Shown: positions 1 through 9,321, numbered from the stretch's first letter. The stretch: DNA of 39,517 nt from an uncultured Bacteroidia bacterium (GCA_903854235.1 CAINVV010000013.1:1-39517), one strand, 5' to 3'. Made by a program: numbers and translations. Notes: generated by a model from the sequence alone, not told the origin.

Positions 1-2
1 AT

Positions 3-215
3 GCCATTTTTTATGGCGAGGTCATTTCAGGAGGCACCATGCCCAACCTGATGTATCGGACTACCTTTTCAGACATGGAATCGCACGATGCACACTGGGG
101 TGCATTTGGCAAGAGCCCGGAATGGGTCAAACTGAAGGCAATGCCTCAATACTTGAATACTGTAGCCAAAGCGGTTAAGGTCTTGTTGCATCCGACTGAC
201 TATTCTGATCTTTAG
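3..215 (+). CDS. C-terminal fragment of a NIPSNAP family protein (5' end outside window)
   Basis: Frame 3 translation ...FYGEVISGGTMPNLMYRTTFSDMESHDAHWGAFGKSPEWVKLKAMPQYLNTVAKAVKVLLHPTDYSDL*, resembling NIPSNAP C-termini; stop TAG at 213-215. Confidence 0.75.
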   Translation, partial: AIFYGEVISGGTMPNLMYRTTFSDMESHDAHWGAFGKSPEWVKLKAMPQYLNTVAKAVKVLLHPTDYSDL

Positions 216-217
216 TA

Positions 218-260
218 AAATTTAAGAGGCAAAATTGAATCAATTTTGCCTCTTAAATTT
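218..260. terminator. Bidirectional intrinsic terminator, 19-bp perfect inverted repeat
   Basis: AAATTTAAGAGGCAAAATT-GAATC-AATTTTGCCTCTTAAATTT between convergent genes. Confidence 0.85.
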
Positions 261-274
261 ATTCATCGTACCGC

Positions 275-1048
275 TCATTTGAGATACGCCGCAGGTATCT
301 CCTTGATTTTTTCGATGGTAATGCTTTGGATGAACAACTCCCCACCTTCCGATTGAATCTGAATTTTTCCGCCGGAGAGCGGCAAGACCGAACCATCTTT
401 TTCGATCTTGCCCGAATTGGAATTTACCATCACCACCGAACCATTTACCAAGTGCACTGAATTCCTTCCAAAACAATAGAGATCCACAACATTCCACTCC
501 CCGGAAGGCTTCTCATGGTCGGCCATTTTCGAACAGTTCTTGGCAGGGAAATTGACTCCAAACTTCGAAACTACCCCATCCGGTGTATAATGAAAACTCT
601 TTCCTTCCGCATCTTTTTGTGCGGAAATTTCGAAATAGCTATTGCCCATACAGTAGGAATCGCCCATTTTCCCCGTACAAAGCTGAAATTCGTGGGCACT
701 CATCCAAACGCCGAGTCCTTCTCCGAACGGACCATAACTATGGTACAAAATCCCTGAGTTGAATTGTTTGTAGACCTTGGCACCCCACTTGAAAACCATC
801 CTGAGGTGGTAGTTGGCATACTCCTTTTTAGTTGCCAGGGAACCATTTACTTCGCCCGAAATATGAAGAAAATTCTCTCCTTTCTCCGCGACAATGCCAA
901 AAATAGCCCCTGGGGTTTTACCCGAATTGGGAGGCAAAGATATTTCCCAATTGCTCAGGTTTTTTTCATTGTAAATTTTGACCAATTTGGGTTTGGCCAT
1001 CAAGGAAACCGGGAGTAGGATCGAAACAAGAAAAATAAGTTTTCTCAT
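275..1048 (-). CDS. DUF1080 / 3-keto-disaccharide hydrolase-like secreted protein
   Basis: 257 aa ORF with signal peptide; DUF1080-like pattern (SNWE..., HLRMVFKWG, NSGILYH, EFQLCTG, GEWNVVDLYCFGRNSVHLVNGSVV, GGKIQIQSEGGELFIQSITIEKI). Confidence 0.8.
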   Translation of the reverse strand: MRKLIFLVSILLPVSLMAKPKLVKIYNEKNLSNWEISLPPNSGKTPGAIFGIVAEKGENFLHISGEVNGSLATKKEYANYHLRMVFKWGAKVYKQFNSGILYHSYGPFGEGLGVWMSAHEFQLCTGKMGDSYCMGNSYFEISAQKDAEGKSFHYTPDGVVSKFGVNFPAKNCSKMADHEKPSGEWNVVDLYCFGRNSVHLVNGSVVMVNSNSGKIEKDGSVLPLSGGKIQIQSEGGELFIQSITIEKIKEIPAAYLK

Positions 1049-1220
1049 ATTAAATATAGTTAAAGATGTTCGCGATAAAATCTAAACCAATCAAACACAG
1101 GATTTGCTTTTCTGACCTGGTTAGAGAACGAAAACAGCCGATCAGGAGCACCTCCCGCTGAGTATCATTTTAACAGATTCACTTTTTCGTGCCGGACGCC
1201 CTGGAGCAAGTCTCAAAAAA

Positions 1221-1244
1221 AACTGCCCCGAACCCGGAGCAGTT
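1221..1244 (-). terminator. Intrinsic terminator downstream of the small HTH gene
   Basis: Minus strand AACTGCTCCG-ggtt-CGGGGCAGTT followed by TTTTTTTT; 10-bp stem with one mismatch. Confidence 0.75.
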
Positions 1245-1270
1245 AAAAAAAATTCAATCAATTGTTTGAA

Positions 1271-1519
1271 TCAATGCCCGTGAAGGATTTCCTGGGCTTT
1301 TTCCAATATCGTTGTGTCGTCCAGAAGAACGATACCCCCGTTGGGTCCTTGTTCAATATGCAGTCCTACGCTCTTGCCGTGGGCATAATTTGCTCCACCA
1401 AAATAATTCCTGACGGTCTCGACATCCAATCCCAACTCATCTGCGATGCGGTGCATTGAACCGTCAGGTAAAGTGTCTTTAATTTTTCTTAACTCATTAA
1501 ATGTTATTTTTTCAGTCAT
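1271..1519 (-). CDS. Small predicted HTH DNA-binding protein
   Basis: 82 aa; SMHRIADELGLDVETVRNYFGG resembles a helix-turn-helix; own terminator downstream. Confidence 0.65.
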   Translation of the reverse strand: MTEKITFNELRKIKDTLPDGSMHRIADELGLDVETVRNYFGGANYAHGKSVGLHIEQGPNGGIVLLDDTTILEKAQEILHGH

Positions 1520-1652
1520 TGCGTTGGTTTTTAAAAAGTTAATAAATATTCTTTTAGGAAGAACTCCATTTTTTTCATTTCAGTTCAGCCAAATTAATAC
1601 TAATAGTTCAATGTTGTTTCCAAAATTTAGGTTCTCAGCAAGCCGACAAGAA

Positions 1653-1660
1653 CAAATTTA
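1653..1660 (-). promoter_or_regulatory. Putative Bacteroidota -7 element (TAAATTTG) for the small HTH gene
   Basis: CAAATTTA on + strand equals TAAATTTG on - strand, matches TAnnTTTG; no clear -33 TTTG. Confidence 0.35.
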
Positions 1661-1769
1661 GATTTTTTAACATTTAACAAGGAGGTCTGTACCTATTACC
1701 TATTGATACACACAGAATTAATTATTTGAGTGACTTTCCGAACAAGGAACTGTTATAAAACATGTTTAT

Positions 1770-3767
1770 TTATCGTCCTTTGACAGGTTCTCCAGACTCG
1801 ATGTAAAGTGCTTCCAAAAGTTTGGGACGCAGCCATAATTTGTTGATTTTATGGTTATCCCGACTGGGATATACCCTATTCGAAAGGAATACAAACATCA
1901 ATTGGTTGACAGGATCTGCCCAGACAAAGGTTCCTGTATAGCCGGAGTGGCCATAGCTTTGCTCAGATACTACCATAGAGGGATATCGCTCCTTACCGGT
2001 ATGAATGCTGGTTGGAATGCCAGGTTTATCGAACCCGAATCCCCTTCTGTTATTGGTTTTTTGAAAATGGCTGCTGGTCCAGTTTTTAACTGTTTCAGCG
2101 GAGATGAACCTTTCATTTCCATACTCCCCATTTTGAAGATAGAGTTGCATTACCTTTGCAACATCTCCTGCATTCCCAAAAAGTCCTGCATTCCCGGAAA
2201 TACCGCCCATCAAGGCTGCAGTTTCGTCGTGCACATATCCCTGGAGCAACTCCTGCCTGAAACTACGGTCATTTTCTGTGGGTACAATTTTGTCTTTCTG
2301 AACGGTTGATGCCGGATGGTACCTCAAAGAGGAGGCGCCCAGTTTGGCAAACAGCCGTTTGTGCAGAAAATTTTCGAAATTTTCGCCCGACAAGTTCTCA
2401 ATGATCCTCGGCAGGATGACAAAACCCAGGTCCGAATAGGCATATTTCTTGGATTTAAGCAGAGGGGAATCCTTGATGGCCTTGTAAACCGTATCCGGAT
2501 AGCTATCGACCAGGTACAATCCCTCCGAAACCCGAAGACCAAATCCGGGCGTAGGTTGAAAGGCATAATATTCCGGTCTGAAGGCACCGTTTTGATCCAG
2601 CGTATGCGGCCACAATGTCACTCCTGCCCGCAGCCTTGCCTGATGCGACAGCAAATCTGCCACCAGTATTCCCTCCTTGTTGCTTCCTTTCCAGTCTGGC
2701 CAATATTCGCTCATTTTTTTGGTTACCACGAATTTTTTCTGATCCGCCAGCATCATCAGAGCGGGAACGGGTGCAAGCACTTTGGTCACGGAAGCGAGGT
2801 CATACAAATCATCCCATTGAACCGATAAATTTTGGTCGTAGGTATGATAGCCATAGGACCGCTGGTAAAATACGCGGCCATTTTTAGCCAGGAGTAGCTG
2901 GCATCCAGGATAGGCCTTTTCCTTCAAGCCGATATTAATCAGGGAGTCCATTTTTTGGGCCAGCCTGAGGGAGTCCATCCCAACCTCTTCCGGCAGGACA
3001 TAACTGAGTCGATTCAGGGCACGAAGATGAATCCCTTCCCCTTCTTTAAATTTGTTCAGGGCCTGCGGAAGATTACCCGGAGAGGATATTCCTCCGAAAA
3101 GCAGCTGTGCGCAAAGATCAACATGATCATAATCCAATTTGTCGGCCACCACCAGGGCCGTGCAGCGGTCTGTAACTGGCCAGTCTTCCAGAAACCGTTT
3201 CAGTCCAAAAAACAACCAAACCATTTTTGCCTCCGGTGCTACTTGTCCAAGCAGGAGCTGTTCTTCTTGTGCGAGGGCCCTTCCTTCCACGTCCGAGAAT
3301 TTGCCATCGCCTACATCTGATGGAGATTTTCCGCCTGCTCCGGAATCATTCTTGTCACCAACGGCGATCACAACCAGGTTGTAATTTTTTGCGGCCGACA
3401 ACTTCTTGCTCAGGGTTTCGGGATTTTCATTTGGATCAAGTACCAGATGATCGGCCTGGAGGTACCTGCCAATCATTTGTGGGAGCTGACTCTCTTCTCC
3501 CAATCCTACACCGACCACAAGGATTTTAAGCGTATCAAGTCTGGCAAGGGGAAGCAAATCCTTGCTATTTTTCAAGACTACAATTGAACGCTCCGCCTCC
3601 TCTCGCTGTTTCAGACGGAGTTCACGGAAAAAAGTAAGATTAGCATGTGATTTTATGGCAACCAAAGGCTTGGGATGTACCACCTTTGTTTTACTGCTCC
3701 TTTTTTGGGCAAAGAGAGAAACCATTAACAACAAGATGAAACTAAGCAGCAGTAATTTTTTAACCAT
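1770..3767 (-). CDS. GH3 C-terminal-like domain fused to beta-lactamase-family serine hydrolase (AmiE/YbbE-like)
   Basis: ORF track start is 3902, but MVKKLLLLSFILLLMVSLFAQ signal peptide gives ATG at 3767. GH3_C-like segment (EEAERSIVVLKNSKDLLPLARLDTLKILVVG...), then serine hydrolase with SVTK and HSG motifs; no GH3 N-terminal catalytic domain seen. Confidence 0.8.
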   Translation of the reverse strand: MVKKLLLLSFILLLMVSLFAQKRSSKTKVVHPKPLVAIKSHANLTFFRELRLKQREEAERSIVVLKNSKDLLPLARLDTLKILVVGVGLGEESQLPQMIGRYLQADHLVLDPNENPETLSKKLSAAKNYNLVVIAVGDKNDSGAGGKSPSDVGDGKFSDVEGRALAQEEQLLLGQVAPEAKMVWLFFGLKRFLEDWPVTDRCTALVVADKLDYDHVDLCAQLLFGGISSPGNLPQALNKFKEGEGIHLRALNRLSYVLPEEVGMDSLRLAQKMDSLINIGLKEKAYPGCQLLLAKNGRVFYQRSYGYHTYDQNLSVQWDDLYDLASVTKVLAPVPALMMLADQKKFVVTKKMSEYWPDWKGSNKEGILVADLLSHQARLRAGVTLWPHTLDQNGAFRPEYYAFQPTPGFGLRVSEGLYLVDSYPDTVYKAIKDSPLLKSKKYAYSDLGFVILPRIIENLSGENFENFLHKRLFAKLGASSLRYHPASTVQKDKIVPTENDRSFRQELLQGYVHDETAALMGGISGNAGLFGNAGDVAKVMQLYLQNGEYGNERFISAETVKNWTSSHFQKTNNRRGFGFDKPGIPTSIHTGKERYPSMVVSEQSYGHSGYTGTFVWADPVNQLMFVFLSNRVYPSRDNHKINKLWLRPKLLEALYIESGEPVKGR

Positions 3768-4002
3768 CGGGAAATGCTCAAGGGAAAATTCAGCCAAAAC
3801 TAACCAAAACCGGTTAATTCCAAAATTAAAAACATCACGAAAATTGGTAGGACAAAAAAAGGTTCTTCCCGCTGTTATCTCTATCTTAGCAGAAAATACC
3901 AATCAATCACGAAGTTGTATTGACCTCAAAAAAGTCAAAAATAATTTAGCGGATTACCAACGGACAATCAGGTATTCAATAACTTAGTAATGCTATTCAC
4001 GG

Positions 4003-5211
4003 ATGAAAAGAGAACATTTTGCCGTTTACGCTATTTCTTCACACCTTAAAAAATGGGGTTTGGTTTGCTCCCTGATTCTATTTATCTCACTCACTACCTT
4101 CGGATTACAACCGGAGATAAAGTCGCCCGTTTGCGGGGCAGACCAACCGAACCTTTACCTTACCCGATTAAAGGGATTGCGGCTTGGTCTGGTAGTCAAT
4201 GCTACTTCCTTGGTTGGATCACAACATCTCGTAGATTTTCTGGTTGGCCAGGGCATTGTGCCGGTAGCGCTTTTTGCCCCAGAGCACGGACTCCGGGGAG
4301 AGGCAGATGCAGGCGAGAAGGTTGGCAATTCGGTGGATGCAAAAACAGGAATCCCCATTTTCTCCATTTATGGCAAGATGAACAAACCCACGCCGGAACA
4401 ACTGGCTGGAATTGACCTTGTCATTTACGACATCCAGGATGTTGGCTGCAGGTTCTATACCTATATAAGCACCCTGCATTATGTCATGGAGGCTTGTGCC
4501 GAAAACAGCAAACCCCTTTTGATTCTGGATCGTCCGAATCCCAATGGAGATTATTGTGATGGTCCGATCCTGAAGCCTGCCTTCAGGTCCTTTGTTGGGG
4601 TGGATCCGGTGCCTGTTGTTCACGGATGCACGGTAGGCGAAATGGCGCAAATGATCAATGGAGAGGGTTGGCTCAGCAATGGGTTGAAATGCAAGCTGGA
4701 GGTGATTCCCATCAGGAATTACACCCATGATTCCCGTTATGCCCCACCGGTAAAACCCTCCCCCAACCTACCCAACTATGAGGCTATCCGGCTCTATCCA
4801 TCGCTTTGCTTTTTTGAAGCGACAAGTGTCAGTATTGGCCGTGGGACGACCTTCCCTTTCCAAGTCATCGGATTTCCTGACCAACGTTTCGGTGAATTTA
4901 CCTTTACCCCACAGAGTCTGAAAGGATTTGAAATGAATCCCGTTCAAAAGGACAAAGCCTGTTTCGGGGAGGATCTTCGAAACCTGGAGGTGATGCCCCG
5001 ATTTACCCTCCATTATTTTCTGAGTTGGTACCACAAATTTGATCGTCCCGGCGAATTCCTCACCAAAGAGCGTTGGTTCAATCTCCTGATGGGAGATGAT
5101 CAGGTGCTCAAACTCATTCAGGCAGGTAAAGGGGAGGACGAGATTTCAAAAAGTTGGCAGACTGAGTTAAACCAATACAAAATGATCAGGTCTAAATATT
5201 TACTATATTGA
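4003..5211 (+). CDS. namZ: DUF1343 exo-beta-N-acetylmuramidase (NamZ/YbbC-like)
   Basis: 402 aa; LFAPEHGLRGEADAGEKVGNSVDAKTGIPIFSIYG...DLVIYDIQDVGCRFYTYISTLHYVMEA...LILDRPNPNG typical of DUF1343. Confidence 0.88.
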   Translation: MKREHFAVYAISSHLKKWGLVCSLILFISLTTFGLQPEIKSPVCGADQPNLYLTRLKGLRLGLVVNATSLVGSQHLVDFLVGQGIVPVALFAPEHGLRGEADAGEKVGNSVDAKTGIPIFSIYGKMNKPTPEQLAGIDLVIYDIQDVGCRFYTYISTLHYVMEACAENSKPLLILDRPNPNGDYCDGPILKPAFRSFVGVDPVPVVHGCTVGEMAQMINGEGWLSNGLKCKLEVIPIRNYTHDSRYAPPVKPSPNLPNYEAIRLYPSLCFFEATSVSIGRGTTFPFQVIGFPDQRFGEFTFTPQSLKGFEMNPVQKDKACFGEDLRNLEVMPRFTLHYFLSWYHKFDRPGEFLTKERWFNLLMGDDQVLKLIQAGKGEDEISKSWQTELNQYKMIRSKYLLY

Positions 5212-5241
5212 AGTGATAAAGTGACTAAATTGCCTAAAGTT
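5212..5241 (-). repeat. GTGACTAAA-type dispersed repeat, copy 1
   Basis: AGTGATAAAGTGACTAAATTGCCTAAAGTT; related to copies at 5278-5320, 9318-9342 and 27449-27483; inverted relative to 5278-5320. Confidence 0.7.
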
Positions 5242-5277
5242 CAGGTATTGGGTCAATTGCACACGCTATTCTTCAGC

Positions 5278-5320
5278 AACTTTGGCTCAATTTAGTCACT
5301 CTGGTCACTCTAGCTCACTT
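5278..5320 (+). repeat. GTGACTAAA-type dispersed repeat, copy 2 (inverted partner of copy 1)
   Basis: AACTTTGGCTCAATTTAGTCACTCTGGTCACTCTAGCTCACTT; reverse complement shares GTGACTAAATTG (12 bp) and AAAGTT with copy 1. Confidence 0.72.
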
Positions 5321-5326
5321 TCCCCT

Positions 5327-6787
5327 ATGAACCCCTTACTCGTTGCAGCCCTACTTTCCGGATATTTTCTGATCCTTCTTTTGGTCGCCTACCTGACCAG
5401 CAGGTCGGCTACCACAGAGACTTTTTTTACGGCCAACCGAAAATCACCCTGGTTTGTCGTAGCCTTCGGGATGATCGGAACCACCATTTCGGGGGTGACT
5501 TTCATCTCGGTTCCCGGAGAAGTGGGACACTCTGCCTTTACCTATTTCCAGTTTGTGATGGGCAACTTTGTCGGATATCTGGTGATTGCCTTCCTGCTTC
5601 TGCCTGTGTACTACCGAATGAACCTGATTTCCATTTACAGCTATCTGGAAGAAAGACTGGGCTTCTTCTCCTACAAATCTGGTTCATTCTTCTTTTTGCT
5701 CTCCCGAACCATTGGTGCAGCTTTCCGGATGTACCTGGTCGCAGAGGTGTTGCAACTTGCGTTTTTTGCCCATTTTGGCATTCCATTTGGTGTTACGGTA
5801 CTGATAAGCATCTTTCTGATCTGGATTTACACCACAAAAGGTGGTGTTAAAACCATCATCTGGACAGACTCCCTGCAAACCATTTTTCTAGTTTCGGCAG
5901 TGGTTCTGACCATCTATTTTGTCTTCAAAAATTTCGGATGGGGATTTACCGAGATGATAGGGAAGGTTGCAGATAGTCCTCATTCAAAGGTATTTGACTG
6001 GGACTGGAGATCAGGAAAATTCTTCTTCAAGCAATTTCTGGCAGGCATTTTCATTACCATTGTCATGTCTGGTCTCGATCAGGACATGATGCAAAAGAAC
6101 CTCACCTGCAAAAACTTAAAGGAGGCAAGAAAGAACATGCTAACCTTTAGCGTCATCTTTGTGGGTGTGGTCTGGATGTTCCTGACCCTTGGGGCATTGC
6201 TTTACATCTATGCGGAATCGCATCAAATTCCCATCCCCCAGAAAAGTGATGATCTCTATCCTTTGCTGGCCATCAACCACATGAACCTGATGATCGGCAT
6301 TTTCTTCCTGCTTGGGATCACTGCTGCCAACTATGCCAGCGCCGATTCGGCGCTGACCTCCTTAACCACTGCATTCTGCATCGATTTTCTCAACTTCGGT
6401 AAACGAGCCGATCAACACAAAAAGCAGATCCTGCGAACCACACACATTGGTTTTTCACTGTTGCTATTTTTCGTCATTATGATATTTAAAGCGGTAAATG
6501 ACCAGAGTGTCGTGATGGCTGTCTTTAAAGTTGCGGGACTTACTTACGGTCCATTACTGGGATTATTTGGGTTTGGCCTTTTGACCAAATACCGTATTCA
6601 GGACCGGTATGTCCCGATTGTGGTGGCAATTGCCCCTATTTTGTCCTGGTTATTGAACTTTTTCTCCGAACGAATGTTTAATGGATACCAAATAGGATTC
6701 GAACTAATCATAATTAACGGCGCATTAACTTTCATCGGTTTGTTTTTAATTCGGATCCGGCAAGAAAAATTAGTTAAAAACTGTTAA
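5327..6787 (+). CDS. Sodium:solute symporter (SSS family)
   Basis: ORF track start is 5282; likely ATG at 5327 (MNPLLVAALLSGYFLILLLVAYLTSRSATTETFFTANRKSPWFVVAFGMIGTTISGVTFISVPG); multiple TM segments, SSS signature. Confidence 0.88.
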   Translation: MNPLLVAALLSGYFLILLLVAYLTSRSATTETFFTANRKSPWFVVAFGMIGTTISGVTFISVPGEVGHSAFTYFQFVMGNFVGYLVIAFLLLPVYYRMNLISIYSYLEERLGFFSYKSGSFFFLLSRTIGAAFRMYLVAEVLQLAFFAHFGIPFGVTVLISIFLIWIYTTKGGVKTIIWTDSLQTIFLVSAVVLTIYFVFKNFGWGFTEMIGKVADSPHSKVFDWDWRSGKFFFKQFLAGIFITIVMSGLDQDMMQKNLTCKNLKEARKNMLTFSVIFVGVVWMFLTLGALLYIYAESHQIPIPQKSDDLYPLLAINHMNLMIGIFFLLGITAANYASADSALTSLTTAFCIDFLNFGKRADQHKKQILRTTHIGFSLLLFFVIMIFKAVNDQSVVMAVFKVAGLTYGPLLGLFGFGLLTKYRIQDRYVPIVVAIAPILSWLLNFFSERMFNGYQIGFELIIINGALTFIGLFLIRIRQEKLVKNC

Positions 6788-6804
6788 AATTCATTTTTTT
6801 TGCT

Positions 6805-6812
6805 TATATTTG
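6805..6812 (+). promoter_or_regulatory. Putative Bacteroidota -7 element TATATTTG
   Basis: Matches TAnnTTTG, 43 nt upstream of the ATG at 6856. Confidence 0.5.
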
Positions 6813-6855
6813 GAAGACGGTATTTGTCACATCCTCCCTTAATACCTTCCGCGGT

Positions 6856-8280
6856 ATGAGAAGCCTTATCAAAGCATTGATTGTAGTTCTGGTTTTCGCT
6901 CTCCTGGGTAGTTGCCAGAAGGAACACGAAAGCGATTCCAATGGGAAGATGTTGTCCTTTTCCACAGATACGGTTGCATTTGACACCATCTTCACCTCCA
7001 TTGGGTCTCCTACCAAAAATCTACGGGTATACAACTCCACAAGCAATCCGCTTGTCGTATCTTCCATCCGGCTTGGAGGAGGCGACAACAGTGGTTTCAG
7101 GTTGAATGTCAATGGGGAAGCATCCAATGAAGTTTTCAATGTTGAAATACCTGCGCGCGACAGCATATTTATCTTCGTGGAAGCCACCTTGAACAAGAGT
7201 GGAAGTAAGCAACTGATGGTCTCGGAAGACTCCATCTTGTTCCGGGTAAATGGGATCGAACAAAAAGTAAGGTTGTTTGCCTGTGGTCAGGATTACAAGC
7301 TGATTCGTTCGGAAATGCTAAAGACCACTACCTGGACCAAGGAAAAGCCCTATCTGGTATACAACTATGCTTTTGTCGACTCTTGTCAGACGCTGACGAT
7401 TGAACCAGGTTGCACCATTTATTTTCATAAAAACTCAGGTCTGTTTATCAAAGGAACGCTGATTGTTAATGGGAGTCTGGCAGAGCCTGTTGTATTCAAG
7501 GGTGACCGGCTGGAGAGTGGTTTTGCCAATCTTCCGGATCAATGGAACGGTATCACGCTGCTTTCAGGAAGTCACAACAATTTTATTAATCACAGCGTCA
7601 TCAAGAATGCCAACATCGGATTACAGGTTGGAAACATCGAAAAGGAGGGTTTTGCCTCTGTGGAACTGGCCAATACCCGAATTGAGAACATGAGCTGGTC
7701 GGGTATCTGGGCCATGAAATCCAAGATTTTGGCCTACAATTGTGTTATTGCCAATGTCGGTTACTACAATACTGCCTTGCTGTTGGGTGGCGATTATCAG
7801 TTTTACCACACTACTTTTGCCAGTTACTATTCAGATCTTACGCCACCTCTGAGAAATACGGAGACCGTTACAATTTCCAATTACCTGATAAACAGCACGA
7901 GCGGAACCAAATACATCGGAGACCTCAACAGGGCAACTTTCGGCAATTGCATCATCAGCGGGATCAATCGCAACGAATTAAAAATCTCCATGGACAAACA
8001 GGGTAGCAACAACTATTTCTTCGATCATTGCCTGATACAACTTTCTGACACCTTTAAGTTACCCAATCCTGACCTGTTTGTGCACCTCCTGCGCAATGCA
8101 CCTCCGAGATTCATCAATCCCCTAAAGGGAAATTACGAACTCGATACGCTCTCCATTGCCAAGGACGGCGGTAATTATTTGTATGCCAAGAGCTACCCGC
8201 TGGACCTGAAAGGCATCGAACGAAATGCAGATGCAGGACCCGATCTGGGTGCCTTTGAACGGGTCGAGAAAAAGAAATAG
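6856..8280 (+). CDS. Predicted lipoprotein with beta-helix-like repeat region
   Basis: 474 aa; lipobox LLGSC; right-handed beta-helix-like pattern (IEPGCTIYFHKNSGLFIKGTLIVNGSLAEPVVFKG..., WNGITLLSGSHNNFINHSVIKNANIGLQV). Confidence 0.7.
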   Translation: MRSLIKALIVVLVFALLGSCQKEHESDSNGKMLSFSTDTVAFDTIFTSIGSPTKNLRVYNSTSNPLVVSSIRLGGGDNSGFRLNVNGEASNEVFNVEIPARDSIFIFVEATLNKSGSKQLMVSEDSILFRVNGIEQKVRLFACGQDYKLIRSEMLKTTTWTKEKPYLVYNYAFVDSCQTLTIEPGCTIYFHKNSGLFIKGTLIVNGSLAEPVVFKGDRLESGFANLPDQWNGITLLSGSHNNFINHSVIKNANIGLQVGNIEKEGFASVELANTRIENMSWSGIWAMKSKILAYNCVIANVGYYNTALLLGGDYQFYHTTFASYYSDLTPPLRNTETVTISNYLINSTSGTKYIGDLNRATFGNCIISGINRNELKISMDKQGSNNYFFDHCLIQLSDTFKLPNPDLFVHLLRNAPPRFINPLKGNYELDTLSIAKDGGNYLYAKSYPLDLKGIERNADAGPDLGAFERVEKKK

Positions 8281-8286
8281 CCTGCC

Positions 8287-9321
8287 ATGTACTTCGCCTT
8301 CCGGATGACCCTGCTGGTTTTCCTGATACTTTTGTCTGTAACTTTTGAACTTGCCGCACAAGTTGGCCAGCCAGAGGAATACAGGGTTGTTTTTTTCAAT
8401 ACGGAAAATCTTTTCGATCCCTTTGATGATCCTGCGACCAACGATGAAGATTTTACTCCTGCAGGGAAAAATCATTGGACCCTGGACAAGCTGGACCACA
8501 AAGTCAGGATGGTCTATCGTGCCATCATTGCGGCTGCTGATGGTCATTTTCCAGATCTCATTGGACTGGCAGAAACCGAGAATTTGTGGGTGCTGGATTA
8601 TTTGTTGAAAAACACCCCCCTTGGGGAGGAAAATTATGGCATCGTACACAAGGAATCCCCTGATCCGCGCGGAATTGATGTTGCACTTCTTTACCGTAAA
8701 CAAACTGTTAGCCCCCTGGATTACAGCTTCATTCCTGTTCATGGAATGGGCACTTCCAGATTCTCCTCCAGAGACATCCTCCATTTCAAGGCACAACTTG
8801 GGACTGAGACCATTCATTTCCTCGTGAATCATTGGCCTTCAAGGAGTGGGGGATATTTGGAAACACGGGGAAAAAGAGATCTTGCAGCAAGGATCACCAG
8901 AAAATCGCTCGATTCGCTGAGAATTGCCAGTCCAAGGGACAAGATTTTGCTCATGGGTGATTTCAATGCTACTCCCGATGAACCATGTTTGACCAAAATA
9001 GTGGGTGCAACCTGCAATCAACTCCGCGCTGATTCCACCCAGCTTGTCAACCTCTCCCAATGTTGGTTGAATAGCTCATCCGGAACGATACGCACGAAGG
9101 GGAAATGGGAGATATTTGACCAGTTTCTTTGCACGGGTAATCTGCTGCAAGGGACTGGACTGAAGATTTCTCTTACTCAAACAATCATTTGCCATGCAGC
9201 TTTCTTGCTGGAACCTGATGCCAGATATCTTGGGAAAAAACCCTTTCGCACCTACCTGGGGCCGATCTACCACGGTGGCACCAGCGATCACCTTCCAATT
9301 GCCACCCTCCTGAAGAAATGA
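8287..9321 (+). CDS. Secreted endonuclease/exonuclease/phosphatase (EEP) family protein
   Basis: 344 aa; signal peptide, FNTENLFD, DLIGLAETEN, VNHWPSR.GG, LMGDFNATPDEP, GTSDHLPI. Confidence 0.88.
   Translation: MYFAFRMTLLVFLILLSVTFELAAQVGQPEEYRVVFFNTENLFDPFDDPATNDEDFTPAGKNHWTLDKLDHKVRMVYRAIIAAADGHFPDLIGLAETENLWVLDYLLKNTPLGEENYGIVHKESPDPRGIDVALLYRKQTVSPLDYSFIPVHGMGTSRFSSRDILHFKAQLGTETIHFLVNHWPSRSGGYLETRGKRDLAARITRKSLDSLRIASPRDKILLMGDFNATPDEPCLTKIVGATCNQLRADSTQLVNLSQCWLNSSSGTIRTKGKWEIFDQFLCTGNLLQGTGLKISLTQTIICHAAFLLEPDARYLGKKPFRTYLGPIYHGGTSDHLPIATLLKK

Noticed and set aside
8122-8832. 236 aa minus-strand ORF across the lipoprotein/EEP junction
   Set aside because: Antisense to two supported genes, no recognisable features.
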